Shown here: positions 27,069 through 35,102 of the stretch, in pieces | Layout: each line of letters starts with the position of its first letter | How positions within the stretch are numbered: the first letter of the stretch is position 1 | Origin: Candidatus Coprenecus stercorigallinarum | GTDB taxonomy: Bacteria; Bacteroidota; Bacteroidia; Bacteroidales; UBA932 | Direction: 5' to 3' | Assembly: GCA_018711305.1 (NCBI GenBank) | Contig: DVIL01000039.1 | Location: forward strand, 1-48,283 | Length of the DNA stretch: 48,283 nt | Made by a program: the position numbers and the translations under genes | Notes under the pieces: generated by a model | Told to the model about the DNA's origin: nothing | Seen by the model: only the letters and a program-made list of their open reading frames with translations | The model's database searches: none

Positions 27069-30000
27069 ATGAAAAAGATTAAAAACATATTGACAGCAGC
27101 GATCCTGACCGCCGGCGGATTCCTCGCCGGATGTACCAGCGTCGCAGACGAGCTCACGGAGCTGAGTCTCACCCGCTGCCTCGAGCCCCTCAACCTCGAA
27201 TACACCATCAGCAACGGAGACAGCGTGATCTTCAACTGGGACCTGGTGTCAGGCTCGGACCAGTTTGCCCTGCAGATCGCCGAGAACGACGGTACCTTCG
27301 AGACCGAGGACGGCAAACTCACCTCAGCAGTGATCAAGGACCTGATCGTCACAGCCGACAAGGTTCCTTACGGTATCAAGCTCACCGCTGACCAGAAGTA
27401 CTTCTTCCGCGTACAGGCCCAGACCTCGGCCAACGACAAGGAGCCCTCCAAGTGGGCCGTCTCAGCCGATACCATCTCCACCTACGCAGTGCGCAGCAGC
27501 CTCTTCCCGGAAGTGACCGGCAGGACCGCCACCTCGATTACCCTCTCCTGGAACGAGGACCCCGACGTGACCCACATCCTCTGCACCCCCCGCGAGGGCA
27601 CGCCCGTCCGCTACGACCTGAGCGAAGATGAAGTCAAGGCCCACACAGCTACAGTGTCCAACATGACCGCCTCCACCAACTACACCGTCGGGCTGTACTA
27701 CATGAGTGCCAACCGCGGTGAGCTGAGTCTCTATACCATGCCTGCCTTTGACGGCACAGAGGCTGTCGTCTCCGACCTTGCAGGCCTTCAGGCAGCATTT
27801 GCCGACAAGGCTCCCAAGGTAAGACTGACCATGGCCGGTTCTCCCTACGATCTCGGAAGCGTAGATCTCACCGGAGACATGGAAATCTACGGTGAGGAGG
27901 CTGCTGACGGTACCCGTCCCGTCATTCTCGGTTCTGTCTCCATTGCCGGCGCCGAAACTATCGGCCGCTTCCTGTCTCAGGGCATCGAGTGGAACGGCAA
28001 TGACGGCAGCACAGGCCGTCACGTCCAGATGAAGAGCGGCAACATTACTGATGTTACCTACAGGAACTGTACTATCACCGTATACAGTGACGGTCTTTTC
28101 TACAACAATGTCGGTGGCACTGTAAGTTCTGTCACTTATGAAGGTTGCGACATCTACGACATTCCTGGCTCAGGCGGCGACGGTATCGACATCAGAAAAG
28201 GAGAGCTGGGCAACCTCAACTTCATCAACAACACTGTTTACAATGGACTAAGAACCTTCCTGCGTATTGATGCAGATGTCACTGTTACCGGTAAACTCAC
28301 AGTACGCAACAATACCTTCATGGGCATCAGCACCGCCATCGAAGGCTCAAACAACCGCGGTTTTCTCGGTATCCGTACCGAGACTGCATCCGGCAAGGTG
28401 GAGATAGCATCCAACATCTTCCTGCACATGACAGGATTCTCTACAATGATCAGCACAAGCGCCCAGAACCTCGCCGGCACCAGCTATTCTTTCTCGAATA
28501 ACCATTTCTTCGATGTTGCTGAGGAGTTCTTCAACGATAAATGTGCAGAGGCGACAGCCATCGCAGGCGGCGGATCGGTACTTGCAGCAGACCCCTGCTT
28601 CAACTCCGCGGGCATGAACTTCCACCTCACCAACTCCTCGATGCTCAACGCCAAGGTCGGTGACCCCCGCTGGTTCGTGGCCTACGTGGAGCCTCCCATC
28701 GACAACAACCTCACCCTCATCACCGGTGCCAAGACCTGGGATCTCACCGACGCCTCCATCTTCAGCGGCTCGATCAAGACCACACAGGTCAAGGACCAGC
28801 TCCGTATCATCGCCGATGACGCCCACGAAGTCATCCTGGCCGACAGCCTCGTATTCACCGCAGCCGCCGACATATCCCGCGCCGGCATACCCAATGCAGG
28901 AGCCCTCGAGTTCCTCGTCGACAAGCCCGGCTCCCTCGTCATCGAGACCCTCGACTACGACGGCAATACCGGCAACCACATCGTCGTATCCCTCAACGGT
29001 ACGGTGAAGGGTGGCGTGGCCACCAACTCCGACATGAGAGGCACGTCCCAGAAGATAGTGATAGAGGGTATCGAGGAGCAGTCATCGATCTACCTCTACC
29101 CCTCCGGCCCCATCGCCATCACCACCCTCTCATGGAGCAATGACGTCAGCCCGGTCAACACCGCCCTGCAGACTCCCGAAGTGACGGCTACCCCCAACAG
29201 TGTAGGCGAGACAGCCGAGCCCGTAACGGTAACGTGGAACGCAGTGCCCGGAGCCGCCTCCTACTCCTTCAGCTTCGGCTCGATCAGCACTGAGGTGACC
29301 GGCACCGAATACACCATCCCTGCCGATGCATTCTCAGTCCTCGGCAGCGGCGGCTACCCCGTCACCGTCATCGCCAACCCCGCCGAAGGCGACATCTACA
29401 ACACCGCCTCCTCCGCAGGCACGGCAACCATCTCCGTTGTCAAGGGTGGCAGCGGCACACCTGTGGTCAGTACGCTCGATGAAGCATTTGAGTATCTGCA
29501 GGCCGGACAGCCCGTCCAGCTCGCTGCAGGCACATATACTTTCGCTGGTTCAGGTATCAACGGCATGAGTGAGGACGGCGTTTATACCATCACCAACAAC
29601 TTCGACCTTAGCGCTGAAGAAGGAGCTGAAGTAATCATTATAGGAGGCTTCAAATTTGGAGCAGGTGCCGCCAATGTATCATTGAACGGTATTAAATTCA
29701 GTGGTAACGATGAAAAAATCGGTAATTTTCTCGAAGATGTAAATGAAGATATAATTACTGAATCTGTATCAGTTACCAACTGCGAAATAACAGGCTATAA
29801 TAAATCCATTATTTATAAGAGTCAGGCTGCCTCTACCATAAAAGAAATTGAATTCTCCAACAACTACATCCATGATATGGGAACAAAACAAGGTTCTTTT
29901 GATTTCAGAAAAGGAACTATAGCAAGTCTGACCGTTCAAAACAATGTCATAGCCAACGGTTCAAGAGACATGGTCCGTGCCGATGATGGCGTTACAGGAG

Positions 30001-30374
30001 CAAACAGTATAATCATTTCCAATAACACATTCTACAATATTACTGGAGGCAACAGCAATGGTTTTGCCCGCATAAGAGCAACTGTCACAGATGGCATCAC
30101 AATATCCAAGAACGTGTTTGTCAAAATGCAGTCAAGCAATTATCCATTTGTTCATAGTGACACCATGAGTACGAATACTGTTAAAGTTGAAGTTGACCAC
30201 AACTTCTTCTTCGATTACCATAATGATTGGTTCTCCGACATGGGTCAAACAGAAGCAACAGCAAACGGCGGAGCTGTTCTTACTGCAGATCCTATTCCCA
30301 ATGCTGCCAGCGGCGACTTCTCCGTCACAGGCGAAGCCGCTACTGCCGGAGCAGGTGCCACCTGGCCCAAGTAG
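27069..30374 (+). CDS. Large surface lipoprotein with fibronectin III and duplicated DUF4957/DUF5123-type beta-helix modules
   Basis: This 1101-residue lipoprotein (FLAGC, Cys about residue 22) ends the SusC/SusD operon, where pectin loci often encode an extra surface glycan-binding protein. Fibronectin III-like domains are seen near 35-125, 135-220 and 695-790. A beta-helix-like module of the DUF4957/DUF5123 kind spans about 225-540 (GIDIRKGELGNLNFINNTVYNG, NNTFMGIS, NHFFDVAEEFFN). A second copy spans about 800-1100 with the same order (FDFRKGTIASLTVQNNVIANG, NNTFYNIT, NFFFDYHNDWF). The DNA of the second copy, from about 29.6 to 30.3 kb, is distinctly AT-richer than the gene around it, and parts of the first copy are intermediate. 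No catalytic residues could be named; binding of pectin is inference from context. Confidence 0.8.
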   Translation: MKKIKNILTAAILTAGGFLAGCTSVADELTELSLTRCLEPLNLEYTISNGDSVIFNWDLVSGSDQFALQIAENDGTFETEDGKLTSAVIKDLIVTADKVPYGIKLTADQKYFFRVQAQTSANDKEPSKWAVSADTISTYAVRSSLFPEVTGRTATSITLSWNEDPDVTHILCTPREGTPVRYDLSEDEVKAHTATVSNMTASTNYTVGLYYMSANRGELSLYTMPAFDGTEAVVSDLAGLQAAFADKAPKVRLTMAGSPYDLGSVDLTGDMEIYGEEAADGTRPVILGSVSIAGAETIGRFLSQGIEWNGNDGSTGRHVQMKSGNITDVTYRNCTITVYSDGLFYNNVGGTVSSVTYEGCDIYDIPGSGGDGIDIRKGELGNLNFINNTVYNGLRTFLRIDADVTVTGKLTVRNNTFMGISTAIEGSNNRGFLGIRTETASGKVEIASNIFLHMTGFSTMISTSAQNLAGTSYSFSNNHFFDVAEEFFNDKCAEATAIAGGGSVLAADPCFNSAGMNFHLTNSSMLNAKVGDPRWFVAYVEPPIDNNLTLITGAKTWDLTDASIFSGSIKTTQVKDQLRIIADDAHEVILADSLVFTAAADISRAGIPNAGALEFLVDKPGSLVIETLDYDGNTGNHIVVSLNGTVKGGVATNSDMRGTSQKIVIEGIEEQSSIYLYPSGPIAITTLSWSNDVSPVNTALQTPEVTATPNSVGETAEPVTVTWNAVPGAASYSFSFGSISTEVTGTEYTIPADAFSVLGSGGYPVTVIANPAEGDIYNTASSAGTATISVVKGGSGTPVVSTLDEAFEYLQAGQPVQLAAGTYTFAGSGINGMSEDGVYTITNNFDLSAEEGAEVIIIGGFKFGAGAANVSLNGIKFSGNDEKIGNFLEDVNEDIITESVSVTNCEITGYNKSIIYKSQAASTIKEIEFSNNYIHDMGTKQGSFDFRKGTIASLTVQNNVIANGSRDMVRADDGVTGANSIIISNNTFYNITGGNSNGFARIRATVTDGITISKNVFVKMQSSNYPFVHSDTMSTNTVKVEVDHNFFFDYHNDWFSDMGQTEATANGGAVLTADPIPNAASGDFSVTGEAATAGAGATWPK

Positions 30375-30408
30375 CACGACATGAAACATTGCATGTAAGA
30401 TATTTGAC

Positions 30409-30450
30409 TAACTTTGGAGGGTGTTTCCGGAAAGGGCACCCTCCTTATTT
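30409..30450 (+). promoter_or_regulatory. Hairpin and promoter-like box between the lipoprotein and kduD genes
   Basis: GGAGGGTG (30416-30423) pairs with CACCCTCC (30437-30444), followed by TTATTT: a plausible terminator for the SusC/SusD operon. TAACTTTG (30409-30416), an exact -7 box with TTG at 30389-30391 (17-nt spacing), overlaps the left stem. A promoter for kduD with the hairpin in its leader is therefore equally possible. Confidence 0.5.
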
Positions 30451-30485
30451 GAACCCGATTTGAATTTTAATACAACGACACTGAA

Positions 30486-31280
30486 ATGGTAGATTTCTCA
30501 CTTAAAGGCAAGATCGCGCTGGTGACCGGCGCATCCTACGGAATCGGCTTCGCCATAGCCTCCGCCTACGCAGAGGCCGGAGCCACCATCGTATTCAACG
30601 ACATCAGGCCCGAGCTGGTGGAGAAGGGACTCGCCTCCTACGCCGGGCTGGGTATCAAGGCCCACGGCTACGTCTGCGATGTGACCGACGAGGCTCAGGT
30701 ACAGGCCCTCGTGGCCCAGATAGAGAAAGAGGTCGGGACAATCGACATCCTGGTCAACAACGCCGGCATCATCAAGCGCATACCCATGCACGAGATGAAG
30801 GCCTCCGAGTTCCGCCAGGTGATAGACGTGGATCTCAACGCTCCCTTCATCGTCTCCAAGGCCGTAATTCCCTCGATGATCAGAAAAGGCGGCGGCAAGA
30901 TCATCAACATCTGCTCCATGATGTCCGAGCTGGGCCGGGAGACCGTATCGGCCTACGCAGCGGCCAAGGGCGGACTGAAGATGCTCACCCGCAACATCGC
31001 CTCCGAATACGGAGAGTACAACATCCAGTGCAACGGCATCGGCCCCGGCTACATCGCCACCCCCCAGACCGCACCCCTGCGCGAGAGACAGCCGGACGGC
31101 TCCCGCCATCCCTTCGACTCCTTCATCGTGGCCAAGACCCCTGCGGCCCGCTGGGGCACCACGGACGACCTCAAGGGCCCCGCAGTCTTCCTGGCCAGCT
31201 CCGCCTCCGACTTCGTAAACGGCCACATCCTCTATGTGGACGGCGGCATCCTCGCATACATCGGCAAACAGCCCCAGTAA
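30486..31280 (+). CDS. kduD: 2-deoxy-D-gluconate 3-dehydrogenase / KduD-type SDR oxidoreductase
   Basis: KduD reduces 2,5-diketo-3-deoxygluconate (DKII) to KDG in the cytoplasm, the last step of unsaturated galacturonate conversion. The 264-residue protein is a classical SDR: the cofactor motif TGASYGIG is at about residue 16, NNAGI at about 92, and the catalytic Ser and YxxxK are at SMMSELGRETVSAYAAAK. The C-terminal motif DFVNGHILYVDGG is typical of this group. It is 24 bp upstream of kduI, the enzyme for the preceding step, which decides the assignment over a gluconate 5-dehydrogenase, a close relative with the same fold. Confidence 0.88.
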   Translation: MVDFSLKGKIALVTGASYGIGFAIASAYAEAGATIVFNDIRPELVEKGLASYAGLGIKAHGYVCDVTDEAQVQALVAQIEKEVGTIDILVNNAGIIKRIPMHEMKASEFRQVIDVDLNAPFIVSKAVIPSMIRKGGGKIINICSMMSELGRETVSAYAAAKGGLKMLTRNIASEYGEYNIQCNGIGPGYIATPQTAPLRERQPDGSRHPFDSFIVAKTPAARWGTTDDLKGPAVFLASSASDFVNGHILYVDGGILAYIGKQPQ

Positions 31281-31304
31281 ACCATTTTCATACAATACAG
31301 GATT

Positions 31305-32150
31305 ATGAGCAAAATCAATATGGAAGTGCGTTATCCCTCGCATCAGGACGACGCCAGGCACTACGACACAGCCACCCTCCGCAAGCATTACCTCGTGGAA
31401 AAGATCATGGCCCCCGATGAGATCAACATGTGCTACTCGATGTTCGACCGCATCATCGTCGGAGGAGCCATGCCGGTGGCCGAAAAGCTGACCCTCACCT
31501 CCCCCGACATCCTCCGCTCGGAGTTTTTCACCCAGCGCCGTGAGGTCGGAGTGATCAATGTAGGAGGCCGCGGAGCCGTCACAGTCGGAGACCAGCGCTA
31601 CGAGCTGGAATTCAAGGAAGCCCTCTACATCGGCCGGGGCGACAGGCACATCGTCTTCGAGAGCCTCGATGCCGGGCATCCCGCCAAGTTCTACTTCAAC
31701 TCTGCTCCCGCCCACAAGGAATACCCCTGCAAGAAGGTATCGAAAAAGGATGCCATAGTCATGCACATGGGCTCCCTCGAAGAGAGCAACGAGAGGACGA
31801 TCAACCGACTGTTGGTCAACGAGGTCACCCCATGTTGCCAGCTGCAGATGGGCATGACCGAGCTGGCTCCCGGCAGCACCTGGAACACCATGCCGGCCCA
31901 TACCCACGACAGGAGGATGGAGGCCTACTTCTACTTTGAGCTCCCCGAGGACGCGGCCGTCTGCCACTTCATGGGCGAGCCCCAGGAGACCCGCCACATC
32001 TGGATGCACAACGAACAGGCAGTCATATCCCCCCAGTGGAGCATCCACTCCGCCTGCGCCACCCGCAACTACACATTCATCTGGGGCATGTGCGGCGAGA
32101 ACCAGGACTACAATGACATGGACTGGTGCGCCCCCAAGGACCTCCGCTAA
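31305..32150 (+). CDS. kduI: 5-dehydro-4-deoxy-D-glucuronate isomerase
   Basis: KduI isomerises 5-keto-4-deoxyuronate (DKI, from unsaturated galacturonate) to DKII. The 281-residue length is normal. Family marks visible in sequence are EVRYPSHQDDARHYDTATLRKHYLVEK in outline at the N-terminus, the cupin metal site TMPAHTHDRRMEAYFYFEL (His, His, Glu), and EPQETRHIWMHNEQAVISPQWSIHS with the fourth ligand His. It is between kduD and the DUF4861 gene with short gaps (24 and 18 bp), so the three are probably cotranscribed. It acts in the cytoplasm. Confidence 0.95.
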   Translation: MSKINMEVRYPSHQDDARHYDTATLRKHYLVEKIMAPDEINMCYSMFDRIIVGGAMPVAEKLTLTSPDILRSEFFTQRREVGVINVGGRGAVTVGDQRYELEFKEALYIGRGDRHIVFESLDAGHPAKFYFNSAPAHKEYPCKKVSKKDAIVMHMGSLEESNERTINRLLVNEVTPCCQLQMGMTELAPGSTWNTMPAHTHDRRMEAYFYFELPEDAAVCHFMGEPQETRHIWMHNEQAVISPQWSIHSACATRNYTFIWGMCGENQDYNDMDWCAPKDLR

Positions 32151-32168
32151 ACTTTAACAACAGTTACC

Positions 32169-33041
32169 ATGAAAAAGATTCTGATTCTGACAGCAGCTGC
32201 GGCTGCAGGCCTTTTAGCCCTGACTTCCTGCAGGAGCGCCGAGGAAGGCGACAAAGTGATGGCCCGCTATGTCCCCGAGAGGGCCGATGACTTCGTATGG
32301 GAAAACGACCTGGTGGCCTACCGCGCCTACGGCAAGGCCCTCGAGGGCAATCCAACTTCCCCCGGCTTCGACGTCTGGGTCAAGAAAGCCGGCAAACTGG
32401 TAGCCGACGAATGGTATAAGGGTGCCATGGACGACCCCGACTACTATCACCACGACCACGGCGGCAAGGACTGCTACAAGGTGGCCGTCAGCCTCGGCGG
32501 AGGAGCCTCTTCTCCCATTGTGGACGGCATGATAGCCTATCCCACGACCAACTACCGTGACTACCGCATCGTCGAGGATACCCCGGAGAAAGTGGTTTTC
32601 GAACTGGTCTATCCCGCATGGAAGGCAGGTGAGGACAGTGTGGCCCTGACCAAGCGCATCACCGTCACCCCCGGCATCCGGTTCTGCAAGGCCGAGGACA
32701 TATACACCGGCACATTCGACAGTCTGACCGTTGCCGCCGGCATCATCCGCCACGATGTGCTCGACACCTCCTGCGGCGAAGATTTCGTGGCAATATGGGA
32801 GAAAGCCTCCGACCAGAGCATCGAGCCCGAGGAAGGCCAGCTCGGTCTGGCAGTCTACATGCCCGGAGCTGACCGCGCCGAGATAGAAAGCATCGGCGGC
32901 CACGCCCTCGTCTTCAAGACAATCAAGAGCGGCGAACCCCTCACCTACTGGTTCGGCTCCTGCTGGTCCCGCGGCGGAGACATCGCCACCTCCGAGGACT
33001 GGAACGCCCACGTCAGCGACTTCATTGCCACACTCCGGTAA
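32169..33041 (+). CDS. DUF4861 family lipoprotein
   Basis: This 290-residue protein has a lipoprotein signal (LLALTSC, Cys about residue 21), so it should be anchored in the periplasm or on the surface. I recognise the DUF4861 family from the N-terminal VWENDLVAYRAYG and WVKKAGKLVADEWY, the block YHHDHGGKDCYKVAVSLGGGASSPIVDG (His/Asp/Lys/Asp-rich) and the C-terminal LTYWFGSCWSRGGDI. Family members recur in uronic-acid loci of Bacteroidetes but no reaction is firmly known to me. Its position directly after kduD and kduI suggests a role with unsaturated uronates, such as ring opening or mutarotation. That is inference. Confidence 0.7.
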   Translation: MKKILILTAAAAAGLLALTSCRSAEEGDKVMARYVPERADDFVWENDLVAYRAYGKALEGNPTSPGFDVWVKKAGKLVADEWYKGAMDDPDYYHHDHGGKDCYKVAVSLGGGASSPIVDGMIAYPTTNYRDYRIVEDTPEKVVFELVYPAWKAGEDSVALTKRITVTPGIRFCKAEDIYTGTFDSLTVAAGIIRHDVLDTSCGEDFVAIWEKASDQSIEPEEGQLGLAVYMPGADRAEIESIGGHALVFKTIKSGEPLTYWFGSCWSRGGDIATSEDWNAHVSDFIATLR

Positions 33042-33073
33042 TCTCCGGCCCCGGCACACACTGCACCCTTCAA

Positions 33074-33206
33074 CCCCTTCGGAAGGAGTAAGCAAAACCC
33101 ACAATTCCGCTACCCCTTCCGAAGGAGTTTTATATGCAAAAGGCACAAAACCGCCACGAGACATCCATAACTCGCATCCCGAAAAACTACTCCTCCCGAA
33201 GGAGTT
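33074..33206. repeat. Three short near-palindromic repeats between DUF4861 and GH43 genes
   Basis: Copies at 33074-33090, 33113-33128 and 33190-33206 share the core CCTTC(C/G)GAAGGAGT or CTCC..CGAAGGAGT. The third can form a small stem (ACTCCT/AGGAGT). They fall in the gene-free gap 33042-33442. The rest of that gap is AT-rich, with TTTTGTTAAC at 33331-33340 and again at 33425-33434. Confidence 0.5.
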
Positions 33207-33421
33207 ATAAATTGTCACTTTTCATTTTAGTTATATTGCATTACACTGATTCTCAACACGTTTCATTTTTCAAGAGATGTTAGAAGGCTCGATTTTCCTC
33301 AAAATACGGCCTTTTAGGGTGCACCTTACATTTTGTTAACGTAAAGATATACAAACACTTCATACTTAACGAGAATGTATAGTGACATTTTGCCTACCCA
33401 TTTCTTTGAAAGGTATATCTC

Positions 33422-33434
33422 TATTTTTGTTAAC
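33422..33434 (+). promoter_or_regulatory. Candidate promoter of the GH43 gene
   Basis: TATTTTTG at 33422-33429 fits the -7 box TAnnTTTG and lies 13 bp before the ATG, so the transcript would have a very short leader. The overlapping TTTTGTTAAC is repeated 94 bp upstream and could be a regulator site. No CGTGCAC operator is present here. Confidence 0.45.
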
Positions 33435-33442
33435 TTCACCTC

Positions 33443-35098
33443 ATGAAGACACTTACCATATTTGCACTGGCCGCAGCAGTGGTTTCCCTGACTGCGGCTC
33501 CATCCACTGCCCGGAACATTTCCCCCGATACCTGCACCTACACCAACCCCATACTCCACGCCGACTACTCCGACCCGGACGCGATACGTGTCGGCAGCGA
33601 CTACTGGATGACCGCCTCCTCGTTCAACCATGTGCCCGGCCTGCAGATCCTGCATTCGGCCGACTTAGTGCACTGGAAGATAGTCAATGCCGCCCTGCCC
33701 AGGATGACGCCTGAGGAGGATTTTGCGCGGCCCTCCCACGGCAACGGCGTATGGGCCCCCGCCATCCGCCACCACGACGGCCTCTACTGGATATTCTGGG
33801 GCGACCCGGACCGCGGCATCTACTGCATCACCGCCGAAGACCCTGCAGGACAATGGAGCACGCCGCAACTGGTCATCGAAGGCCGCGGCATGATCGACCC
33901 CTGCCCCCTCTGGGACGATGACGGGCGCGTCTGGCTGGTACACGGCTGGGCCGGCAGCAGGGCTGGATTCAAAAGCGTCCTCTCCATCCGCGAGCTGTCT
34001 CCGGACTGCAGCCGGGCCATCGGGGAGGAAATCCTCATATTCGACGGCAAGCACAACGGCAACCCCACCGTCGAAGGCCCCAAGTTCTACAAGCGCGACG
34101 GCTGGTACTACATCCTGGCCCCCGCCGGCGGAGTCAAGGAAGGCTGGCAGCTCGTCCTCCGCTCCCGCAGTGTCACCGGCCCTTACGAGTACCGTAAAGT
34201 ACTGCATCAGGGCGGCACTGACATCCACGGTCCCCACCAGGGCGCATGGGTCGAGGACACCGAAGGCGGCCACTGGTTCCTGCATTTCGAGGACCGCTAC
34301 GCCTACGGCAGGGTAGTCCACCTCCAGCCCATGACCTGGGACAATGAAGGCTGGTGCTCGATGGGCACCGACCCCGACGGGGACGGCACCGGCGAACCGG
34401 TCACCTCATGGCAATGTCCTCCCCTATCCGTAGGGGCCCGGAAGATTGAAGGTCCCGACGCCCTGGAGCGCAGGGACGATTTCTCCTCGACAGTCCTCTC
34501 CCCCATCTGGCAGTGGCCCGCCAACCCCTCTGTCGGACAATACTTCCTCAACCCCTCCGCCGGCAGCCTCAGCCTCATCTGCCGCCCACTTCCCGAAGGC
34601 TCCCGGAACCTCTGGGACTCCCCTGCCCTGCTGCTGCGCAAGCTCATCGGCCCGGAAGACTCCTTCACCGCCCGTCTCAGCTTCCACCCCTCCTATGGAG
34701 GTGACCGCGCCGGCATCACCGTCATGGGCGAGAGCTACGCTGCCCTGAGCCTCCTCTACGAGGACGGCTCCGTCTACCTGGCCCACAGCATCTGCGAGGA
34801 AGCCGACACCGGAGCCTCAGAGAGCGAGACAGCCCGCATCCTCCTCTGGAACTCAGAAGACCTGGAACCCTCCGCCGGCAGCGGTGTCACCGCACCGGAC
34901 GTCCTCCTGCGCGTCGAGATAGACAGCAAGTCGCTATGCACCTTCTCCTACAGCACCGACGGCAAACGCTTCCATCCAATCGGCAGCACATTCAAAGCGA
35001 CAGCCGGCCGTTGGATCGGAGCCAAGACCGGCTGTTTCGCCACTGCCCGCATTCTCAAGAATGACGGAGGTACCCTCGACATCCTCGAGGTGCTATAA
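33443..35098 (+). CDS. GH43 family glycoside hydrolase, exported
   Basis: GH43 enzymes are five-blade propeller arabinofuranosidases, xylosidases or related exo-enzymes; here arabinan or arabinogalactan side chains of pectin or xylogalacturonan are likely substrates. The 551-residue protein has a signal peptide (LAAAVVSLTAAPSTA). The catalytic residues are all visible: base Asp in ILHADYSDPDAIR (about residue 34), pKa-modulating Asp in GMIDPCPLWDDDGR (about 152) and acid Glu in NPTVEGPKFYKRDGWYYIL (about 212). Residues ~350-550 form a C-terminal beta-sandwich domain with SLICRPLPEG, like the second domain of many GH43 proteins. It stands alone, with its own promoter-like box, and converges on uxaC 4 bp away. 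Confidence 0.9.
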   Translation: MKTLTIFALAAAVVSLTAAPSTARNISPDTCTYTNPILHADYSDPDAIRVGSDYWMTASSFNHVPGLQILHSADLVHWKIVNAALPRMTPEEDFARPSHGNGVWAPAIRHHDGLYWIFWGDPDRGIYCITAEDPAGQWSTPQLVIEGRGMIDPCPLWDDDGRVWLVHGWAGSRAGFKSVLSIRELSPDCSRAIGEEILIFDGKHNGNPTVEGPKFYKRDGWYYILAPAGGVKEGWQLVLRSRSVTGPYEYRKVLHQGGTDIHGPHQGAWVEDTEGGHWFLHFEDRYAYGRVVHLQPMTWDNEGWCSMGTDPDGDGTGEPVTSWQCPPLSVGARKIEGPDALERRDDFSSTVLSPIWQWPANPSVGQYFLNPSAGSLSLICRPLPEGSRNLWDSPALLLRKLIGPEDSFTARLSFHPSYGGDRAGITVMGESYAALSLLYEDGSVYLAHSICEEADTGASESETARILLWNSEDLEPSAGSGVTAPDVLLRVEIDSKSLCTFSYSTDGKRFHPIGSTFKATAGRWIGAKTGCFATARILKNDGGTLDILEVL

Positions 35099-35102
35099 AA
35101 GT

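Noticed and set aside
33025-33210. Small open frame with repeated TPSEGV after the DUF4861 gene
   Set aside because: It overlaps the DUF4861 end and its repeats come directly from the near-palindromic DNA repeats. No start context or family supports it.
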